64,000 nucleotides of DNA from Trichoderma breve (lineage: Eukaryota > Ascomycota > Sordariomycetes > Hypocreales > Hypocreaceae). The translations under genes were made by a program, and so were the position numbers. Below, in pieces: positions 56,007-64,000 of this stretch (position 1 is the stretch's first letter; the number at the start of each line of letters is the position of its first letter). The notes below the pieces were generated by a model. The model made no database searches and was not told the origin of the DNA. It worked only from the letters and a program-made list of their open reading frames with translations. The DNA lies in NCBI RefSeq assembly GCF_028502605.1, contig NC_079233.1, positions 558,001 to 622,000 on the forward strand, written 5' to 3'.

Positions 56007-56691
56007 AATATTCTTGATAATGTACGTGGGCGACATCTTCCAAGTTCGTGTGCTACGCTGTAGTTTTATATGATTGGGTGTCGGAGGAGCCGGTCTTTGA
56101 TTTGGATTGGCGTTGCCATCATGGGAAGGTTTGATGGTAATGAGGGAAGAAGGGAAAGGACACATCAGTAACCACTTTTTAATTCACAAGGACAGGATCT
56201 TCAAAGTGTACTTTGCACTTTTGTACTTGATAGTTCTGCCTGTCGTTGAGCTCATGGTCTACTTCATAATGTGGTGTTTTGGTTTAGTTTTGGCTTAAAC
56301 CGTGTATTTGAAGTTCATGATTCCCTTGGATTGTTCGATGACTTGGTGGGGTTATGCAGACGTTATTGTTAGAAGAGTGGTTAACCTCTATGAATAAAAG
56401 AAAAGATGAACCGCAAGGAGAGTTCTTATTTGGCGCCTATTAGTGATGTGAAATTGTATTCATGTTAGAAACGTTTAGACACACTTATTAGGAAGAATAT
56501 TGAGCCATTAGTACCTTTTGCATCGTCAAATGGCATAAGTCTACTTCAGAGTAATGTTCATAGGCACAACAGCATCAGTCTCTCCGCAACAGCACCCAAA
56601 GCCAGGAGACCCCAGTATCCAACCACAAACCAAGACATATGATAGGAATAAGGGATCGCACGCCAACGCGCAGTAGCAAAACCGTCCGAGC
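56007..56691. other. Convergent 3' intergenic region
   Basis: Between the sugar transporter (+) and the calpain-like gene (-). One 63-codon open frame (56107..56298) has a hydrophobic tail but no family resemblance and is most likely 3' UTR sequence. AT-rich with terminator-like stretches. Confidence 0.5.
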
Positions 56692-59627
56692 CTACTGCAT
56701 CTCGCCATTTCCTACAATGCTCTTCTTCCTATCCTTGACTCCGCCCTCCAGTGTAGCATCCTTGGCACTGTCATCGACATCCAAGCCTTTGCTCTTGGAG
56801 TCCTGCCCTTCCTTGGTATCTTCCTCCGTAGCTGCTGTATCATCCTCATCGGAGTCAGCATACGGGTTAGGACGTACCACCTTTAGCGTAATAACTTCCT
56901 TGGTTTTGTCTTCCTCATCAACCTTGTGGTAGACTCGCAGTCCAATCACGACAACTGCGTTCCAGGGGTCTCTTTCAAACTCATCAAGCTCATCCTCGAA
57001 CCTCAGAGACGGTGGTGTCACAATGACGGGTTTGTGCAACTGGTTGTTCATAAAGGCTTTGACTTGCAAGTCCATCTCATGGTCAGAAAGTTCAGAGAGT
57101 GATTCGATACTTATAAGGCCACCGTCACTCTCGGATTCGTAGTATGAAGAGCTTGGTGGTGCGTCACCCTGCGAAGCCGACCGGCCAAATCTATCTGCCG
57201 GTGGAATAGATCTTGGACTCCTCCTTTTTGCCTTTGATGCTCCTGCTCCGTTAAGGGAAGATGGCACTGTATGGTTCTCGTCTGGCTGGTCACGTTGCTC
57301 ACTGCCGTCTTCGTCAGGTTTGTCTGTTTCCTCGTCGCCTTTCTTGATTCTGAGCCTTCTCTCGGTATCCTTTGCCTTTTGCTTTTCCTTTCGTTTCTTT
57401 TCGCGTCTCTGGATCCTCGATAGCTGTTTAATGTTGAGATGGTGGTCATCTCTTCGACGTTCAAGAATTTTCTCTTTAATATCACGCTGCTCCTTGTCTT
57501 TGACGCGCTTCTCATGTGCTTCTCTTGCAGCCTTCTCTTCTGGACTTTCCACGATCTTGCCTTTGCTATGTGCGAGGTCGTAAGCAAGACCAATACGGGT
57601 CAGCTTCTCTCGTCTTTTCTTGGCATTATTTCGTATCACTGTCTCAATAGGCAAGATCCTGTCGAGACGAGCTGCGTCAATCTTGACACGAATATCATAC
57701 TCGCCTGCCTCCAAGTCGAGTTCGACATTGACAGAGCGTCTCATGCGATACGGCGCCTGGCTGCGAACGAGATAATCCTCATGGCCAGCCTTGTGGACGC
57801 GAAATGCCAGCTCAAACTTGTATTGGCCATGAAGTCCACGGAAATATCGATCATCTAGCTGTGCCAGTACGATGACGACAGGACCGGGTTTGGTGATGCG
57901 TAAAGAAAAGTGAGTGTCGTGGTAGTCTAACATCCAGGGAACGTTGACAGTGGTCCAGATTTGAGATACCTGCCACGTCTCATCGAAAAGGCGAGTTCTC
58001 TCAAAGGCTTGATATTTCTGCAGTAAATCCTCGTAGGCGATCCAAAAGTCTCCGTCGTCGCCAAATCGATGATCCAGCTTCTCGAGCCACTCAGGAGTCC
58101 ATTCCTTGGAGCCGTCACCTATCATTTGTTAGCATCCTCCTATCACTGGCTATCAGAAAATCCGCCTACTCCAAGGTCCTTTCCATTCTCCTTTGCCCCA
58201 TGGATTCTTAAGTCGAAGTAATCGTTTGCCATCAATGTCCACAGCTTTCTGGATGGAGTAGGAATGAAGCTCAAGGATTCCCTTTCGCTCACCCCAATTT
58301 ATTCCCCAGACGCCCGTGCTGCAGCCGAAGAGAAAATCTTGGTTTACCTTGAGCAGCTCCTCCTTCCAAAAGTACTCCTAATGCCATGATTAGTCAATTA
58401 ACATGTCAAAACTAATACATCATTCCTCACCTTGTCTAAAATGTCGGTGGTGAAAATCTCAGAAGTTACTCCGCCCGTGAGATCCTCGATACCTTCACCA
58501 CCATACCCGCCTTCGATGGCAGCATAATCTCCGTGAGCTTTTGCGTAACACTTTTCAAGAAGCGGCAGCCAAGTCTCCTGAGGATGCTGACACTGAGCAA
58601 AATACAGAGCGCTGCTGTTGGACTGGTACACCTTGCGGTAGGCTTCTTCCGGATTGACGCGCTCCAGCTCGTCAAAGAGAACTCGCTCCCAGTGTTTCTC
58701 GTCGTAGTCAGACTTGGTGAGATAGAGCTAAACAATATCACGAGTTAGCAACATCCCTTGTTGAAAATAAGAAGAAGACTTACAAAATCATCCACAATCT
58801 CGGAAATCCACTCTCCATCCCTGTAAAACACAAACCCATACACACCAACATCCTGATCATGAGCCACACACAGCTTCTCAATCAGCCCCTTCTTGTTACT
58901 CAGCGTACACAACGCCGACATGAGCCAACAATCCCCATCTCTCCCCTGCCTCACGTCATTAGCCGTCGGGCCCTCGATGTAAAACTGCGGCTTGTCAAAT
59001 ATCTCCACGACGCGTTTGGCGCTCCCAGGTCGAAAGTCCTTTCCCGGGTTGTCGAGGGGCTCAAAGTTGGAGAGCGACTCCAGGCAGTCACGACGACAGA
59101 GCTTCAGGTCGGCCTCGAGGTCAAAGTGCGGATCCCGGTACCTTTTGTTGACTCGCCGGCACTCTTGGACAATCTTTTCAACCTTGGCCCGGCACATAGC
59201 CGCAGCGGTTTCGTAAGATGCTTGCGTGGTTGTTGATGAGGACGTAGCCTTGGCATTCTTCCGAGCGACTTTGGCAGTGTATGGATTCTGCGGTATCACA
59301 GTTGTCGCTAAGACGGAAAATTACATCATTAGAAACGATTTTATCCCATGGATATAAACATCAACGCCTCTTTGGCTTCAATGCTCACGATGACTCACCT
59401 TTGCCAGGCGCCTTTGTCGTAAACTTTGCCCAAAACTCATCAATCGCCTCTTGCGGCGTCTGGTGCTTCACCAGCTTCCGTGGGCGAAACGGAATAGGAT
59501 CTTGAGGCATCATATAGTCATCGTTTCCTCTCGGATAGATGCGGCGTCCAGAGCGCGACCGCCTGGTGCGGATGCTGTTGCGCGATCCAAAGCTGTTGTT
59601 GTCGCTGTCACTGTTGACAAACGACAT
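56692..59627 (-). CDS. Calpain-family (C2) cysteine protease
   Basis: Predicted 894 residues from exons 59399..59627, 58784..59307, 58431..58727, 58170..58377 and 56692..58118. The protease core shows the catalytic triad: Cys203 in QGRDGDCWLMSAL, His in LELHSYSIQKA and Asn in RLKNPWGKGEW. Downstream is a C2-like/calpain domain III region (PWMLDYHDTHFSLRITKPG), then a highly charged predicted coiled coil (EKAAREAHEKRVKDKEQRD; RREKKRKEKQKAK) and an acidic Ser/Asp/Glu-rich C-terminus. The N-terminus is Ser/Arg-rich and probably disordered. Calpains are intracellular regulatory proteases usually controlled by calcium; no EF-hand is apparent here. It is not the PalB layout as I know it. Housekeeping or signalling role. 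Confidence 0.88.
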
Positions 59628-62095
59628 TGTGAAGAAGCCAGCGGCTAGCGGGATGCAAAGTAGATGGTAAGAACGAATGGAATGCTTCCTAGAGAAGATG
59701 AGAAGCCGCGATACAGACTCTTCTGTGAAGTGCGATTGGCCGTCTGAAAGCTAATCAGTATGGACAACTCGTCTCGGCTGGTGAGACTGCGCGCCAAAGA
59801 GAAAAGAATCGCTAGCCCCAGGGCAGCAATCGAACAGACGGAGAATATCAGTCCAGATTTCCAAAAAGAGGCAAAGAAAGTATCACGATCATCAATGTAA
59901 CGGGACACTCAATCGCTTTCTTCAAGCAAACAAAATATGAAATTCGCTCATGTGTGGTGTAAAAATAGTCTACATCTCAGAAACACCAAAGTCTACAGTT
60001 AGGCAGCCATCACAGCTCAGCTGCGTCTACAAGGCTGACTCTCTGGTCCCCTCTTCCTTACTGTTTCATATCTACTTACAGTATATGCAGTCTAGCAAGA
60101 CTAACATGCAGTAAACCTGCTGGCCTCTTGTCACGGGCCCCGCGTTTTAAGCATACCTTGCTTGTACGGAGCGGCGTTCGCCAGAACACAGACCGTCGGT
60201 CTAGAACTTTACGCTGCCTGCCTACGGTCAATAGTACGGGCAGATGCGCAGCCAATTGGAGGCATCATGCTTCCTGGTATGCAGATTGGGGGCCGTTGAC
60301 GCTATTGGATAAATGGCTGGTGGATGGGTGGATTCTCTGTGTAGGTGCATTGCCTTACGCATGGAGCTGGATATTAAGCCACCACCAGTCCGTAGAATGC
60401 GAGCTCCAAGGAACCGGGCACAGAGGTTGCATCCTGTTCCTCCCGTGCGACTCTGACTACACGTACGCGTCAGGGGAACCGGTAGCTGCTGTATGGTGGT
60501 GGAAAGAGAGAGATCCCCTGAGAGAGGCGAGAGTAAACGGAGTTCAATAAAAGAGTCTGCGACGGGTCAGTAGTATCGCATTGATCTCAACAAATAGATG
60601 AACAATGTGAACGAACTTGAGCCTCGTCGATGCTTCGCAAACCGATACTTACCTGAAATCCATTGGCGACGCGTCGTTGATTGATGCAATACGCTGGTCG
60701 TTGTTGCACTGGCATAATCTTCCACCCCCTTTTTCTGTCCAACAACTCGTCTTGCATCAACCCTTCCTCACTCGCCTTGAGACAACACAGACATGCACAC
60801 ATCTACACACGCTCATCACACCTAAACACAAACGCGCAGCGCCAACAGTTGCTGTGTCGCCGTCGCCATCAGAAGAGGGTTTCATGACAGGATTTCTTCT
60901 TCATCTTCCTCATCTGCGCTTCTCCGTTTGTCATATTTTACTGTATCATTGCATCTTCCGCTTCTCCCAGCTGTCCTCTGCTCCGGCAGCCACGCCAACC
61001 ACTCCGAAAACACGGGCAACGTTTCTATGCCCGTGATCCCATTCCCTTGACAATCTTGGGGACGTGCTCGTATTCTCCATGCCGCCCAGCCGTTGGATCG
61101 CACAGCTCCTATCTCCTCTCAGCATCCTCAAACTGCCCAATTCTTCAAGACATCTTGCATCCACCGCCCTTGGCACGCGCGCGCGCTCGTGTGCCCCAGG
61201 AGGTGACAGCCGTCACTAGTGTTATAGCCTGAGTCTCCGAATTTGCACAAACAGAGCAAACCCGAGGCCTGCATTAGCTTAACGACAAGTGATACTGTGT
61301 GCAGCCCCAAGAGCAGCGCCGCCGATTCAAGCTCATCACAACATCATACACACACAGCCTCGCGGGGTATATCCATCGCATGTGCCTAAAGTCTTTAAGT
61401 CGTCAAGAGCTACGTTGACAGCGTCTGTCGTTTCAGTCCGTAATATGTAGGTAGTTCCGAGTGATGTGATCCAAAGTTAAATTCGTTTGAAAGATGGGGG
61501 TATGCCCAGGAACCGGTTCGGAGAGACCCATGCGTAGCCAAGGGGCTCTCCAAAATCGGACGCTCTTCAATTTGAGAAAATGTGTATAAGAAAAAAGAAA
61601 ATTTGACGCTTCCGATATCGTCGTCGCTGTCGCTGTCATTTTTGCTCATTCCTTTTTCACGCAGGAGATAGGGGCTGCAGGAAAATGTATGTCTTTTGCC
61701 GTCGCCATTCTCTCGTATGATTACGTCTGCGATGAGAGAGTGAAAGAGAAAAGAAATAAACAGACGCAGCATGAACCGAAGCCAAAGAAAGACTCCGTGT
61801 AAGCCGATGAGAAGAAATGTTGCCGACCATCCGATGTAAAAAAAAAAGAGAGGGGAAAATAATAAAAAGACCAAAATCAAGGAGGCACAATCTGGGGTGT
61901 GCAGCGAAAAAATATGTTGCGTCAACCAGAAACAAAAGTTATGTTGAAACGAGAAATGCGGCCTAGGGTCCAGAGTTGGTTTTTTTTGGCTTTGGTTTTT
62001 GTTACACCTCGTGGATACTGCCCTAGGCCAGTTGCCCGTCTGCCACCTCGCCGACCACCAGGGGAGGAGGGCGTCAGACGGAACACCCGCGACGT
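59628..62095. other. Long intergenic region with UTR-like sequence
   Basis: About 2.5 kb between the 5' end of the calpain gene and the 3' end of the CCHC gene. No frame resembles a protein; the largest (140 codons at 60128..60550 and 139 at 60617..61036, both +) have low-complexity or random composition. The stretch at 61.4-62.1 kb, with A-rich and T-rich runs, is probably the long 3' UTR of the CCHC gene. A noncoding transcript cannot be excluded. Confidence 0.45.
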
Positions 62096-62958
62096 CTAGG
62101 CGACGGGAGCAATGGGAGCGACCGGGGGAGCGGGCACGTTGTTGAGGTCCACAACCTCGTTGTTGATCTCGGTGCTGTTGTTCTTCTGAGGGCAGTCGCG
62201 GGAGATGTGGCCAGCCTCGCCGCACTGGTAGCAGGTCTTGCCAGCGGTGTTCAGGGGACCGCCGTTGGGGGCAGTGCAATCCCTGGAGATGTGGCCAAGT
62301 TTGCCACAAGCATAGCACTTCATGGCCTGAGCCTGGCAGTCACGAGCAAAGTGGTTGGGGCCACCGCACTTGTAGCAAGTAGCCGGGCGAGGGCCGTTGG
62401 CGAAGCCTCCGCGGCCATAACCGCCAACGAAGCCGCCACGGCCCATGGGAGCGCCACGGCCCATACCGGCATTACCGGGGTTGGGGCAAGCACGCTACAA
62501 TGGTCATGTTAGCACATCTCTCTATAGCACATCGTTTTCGGGAAGTGTAAAACGTACAGCCAAGTGTCCGGGCTGGCCACAGTTGTAGCAGCGGCCGCTG
62601 GTGGCAGTGCCGCTCAGGCGGAGAGTAGGGCAGTCGGCCTGGACATGGCCAAGTCCCTGGCAGTGGTAGCACTGCTTCGCCTCAGTAGAGCGAGGAAGGG
62701 GGCAGCCGTTGGACTCGTGGCCTGTCAAGGGAGTTGTTAGAGTCAGGGATGGCGGAGGAGTCGGGATTCGCTTCGAAGATGCATACCTGGCTGCTTGCCT
62801 ATTTTTCAACCTGTTAGCCGAGTGTTCCTAGTTTCAATGTCCAAAAGTAGATGATTGCACGTACAGTTGTAGCAGAGACGCTCGGCAGAGGAGCAAACCT
62901 CGGCATAGTGGCCAACGTTGCCACACTTGTAGCAAGCACGACGAGAGAGAGAAGACAT
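62096..62958 (-). CDS. CCHC zinc-knuckle protein, CNBP/Gis2-like
   Basis: Predicted 222 residues from exons 62865..62958, 62787..62798 (only 12 nt), 62558..62721 and 62096..62494. It has seven CX2CX4HX4C zinc knuckles, for example CYKCGNVGHYAEVC, CYNCGQPGHLARAC and CYQCGEAGHISRDC. An RGG-type segment (GRGGFVGGYGRGG) lies between the fourth and fifth. The second knuckle is assembled across the microexon (CYNC | KQPGHE...). This arrangement matches Gis2/CNBP, cytoplasmic single-stranded nucleic-acid binding proteins linked with translation and stress granules. The start follows a C/T-rich leader, as in translation-related genes. No link with the cluster is expected. Confidence 0.92.
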
Positions 62959-64000
62959 TTTGATATGTGTTATGTTCTGGTCAAGAAAATGAGGTTAGCA
63001 AAATGTGCCGGGAGTTTGCGAAACCCCCATTTATATGCCATTAGATCGCGAAAGTATCCATATGCCATGCCCAGTTAAAGTTCAACCGTATAATCCGTTG
63101 ACAGGCGCCGGGAACCAGGAAACCACCAGGGCCACTAAAACCTGGCGGGCCCATGGATTGTCGCGGGGCTGTTCGAAACGCCGTTGCTAGCTTGGCTGCA
63201 AGAAATTCCCTCGCTAAACAGCTGCAGGGTATTTGGGGGCAAAAAAGCCTGACAGGGCAGAAAAAACAGTGTTGGCGACTCCAAGATTGTGTAGACGATG
63301 TGTGTCATCTTTCTCGACGAGGCCATGATCCAGGCAGCTTCGATGGAGAAAACGCTATGCCGACGGGTATAAATGCAGATGCATCGCAATCGATATGGCT
63401 CAAAGCATTCTTGAACGCCACGGCAGCGAAAATATGCGAATGGCGTGGATCTCATCTTTGCAGTAGAAGGAGGTCATTGCCTCGATCATGCAGGGCAGAG
63501 AAGCCAAATCTCCTCGCCGTTTGATGAGCCAGACACGCACAGCATATAATCGCCGCCAGTGATGCGATCATCCCTCCACTAACCAAAGCATGCGCGGAAT
63601 GACCTTGCAATCATCGCGCATCTGCGCTGGTCGCAATATCAATATCGAGTCGAAATCGGAGTCGCACCGCATGGATCGTGTTGTGTCGCACACAGTCGCA
63701 CAGATGTGGCCTTGATCACGGACCGAGCTGCCGCCACGGAATCGGAGCAGCGGGGAGAGAACAAGTCGGCTTGGCTCCCTCCCATCTTGTATCAAATAAT
63801 CGTGGAATGATAAAGATGACACTTGCGGGGCGATGCGCTCAAAGTACCGGTTGAACTTTGTTGAACTTTGACAGGGCGATGGCATATTCCGTCGCAGCAG
63901 ACAAGAGAAACCTTCTCTTTCTTTTTTTTGTGGGCGCAGAGGAACTGGTGGGCAAATACACACCTGGTGAGAAAAAGATACTGCGTCTCGTAGAGTTTTC
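62959..64000. other. Promoter and 5' leader of the CCHC gene, nothing else recognised
   Basis: About 1 kb to the right edge. It contains the CCHC gene promoter; small frames on both strands are not protein-like. I see no RNA gene or repeat. Confidence 0.45.

Noticed and set aside
56107..56298. 63-codon frame with hydrophobic tail
   Set aside because: Directly downstream of the sugar transporter, most likely its 3' UTR; no conserved feature visible.
60128..61036. Two + strand frames of about 140 codons
   Set aside because: Composition looks random, no domain or homologous pattern, and no plausible splicing extension.
1..64000. tRNA genes, CRISPR arrays, intact transposons
   Set aside because: I looked for tRNA B-box words, spaced direct repeats, and transposase or reverse-transcriptase motifs, and found nothing convincing. 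CRISPR is not expected in a fungus.

Overview
The window is fungal genomic DNA from a filamentous ascomycete (Pezizomycotina). The evidence is many short spliceosomal introns (41 to 103 nt, GT-AG with CTAAC/CTGAC-like branch sites), Kozak-type starts, two Zn2Cys6 transcription factors and a very large iterative PKS-NRPS. Gene content fits a Sordariomycete, perhaps Hypocreales, but that placement is a guess from content and not from a search.

About 1-43.4 kb is a secondary-metabolite gene cluster. From left to right it holds: a cytochrome P450 cut by the left edge; a CipB-like medium-chain reductase; a berberine-bridge-type FAD oxidase; a tandem-duplicated SnoaL/NTF2-like protein; a gene-poor stretch of about 3 kb with decayed reading frames; a Zn2Cys6 regulator; an O-methyltransferase-fold protein; FAD monooxygenase 1; a P450 with an atypical I-helix; a trans-acting enoyl reductase; FAD monooxygenase 2; a CYP52-like P450; the intronless 3951-residue PKS-NRPS (KS-AT-DH-MT-KR-ACP-C-A-T-R*); a second Zn2Cys6 regulator; and a monocarboxylate-type MFS transporter. 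Four gene pairs are head to head (OMT/FMO1, P450/trans-ER, P450/PKS-NRPS, TF2/MFS), and their shared promoters carry recurring CCGGGG and TCCCGG elements.

The core (PKS-NRPS, trans-ER and two P450s, one lacking the usual I-helix motif) matches the plan of fungal tetramic acid/2-pyridone clusters such as tenellin, leporin and ilicicolin H. A working pathway: the PKS with the trans-ER builds a C-methylated, partly reduced chain; the NRPS adds an amino acid; the terminal R* domain, whose catalytic Tyr is Phe, releases a tetramic acid by Dieckmann cyclisation; the atypical P450 may expand the ring to a 2-pyridone; the second P450, two flavin hydroxylases, BBE oxidase, SnoaL protein and methyltransferase-fold protein tailor it. 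The last could be a true O-methyltransferase or a pericyclase of the LepI type. This combination of tailoring enzymes is the most interesting content; the product cannot be read from sequence alone.

The right third (44.8-64 kb) looks like ordinary chromosome: 2-isopropylmalate synthase with a Leu3-like promoter site and a GC-AG intron, a secreted histidine acid phosphatase/phytase-like enzyme, a secreted nucleoside hydrolase, a hexose-type sugar transporter, a calpain-family protease and a seven-knuckle CCHC protein of the CNBP/Gis2 type. Gene models were spliced by eye, so exon borders are predictions.
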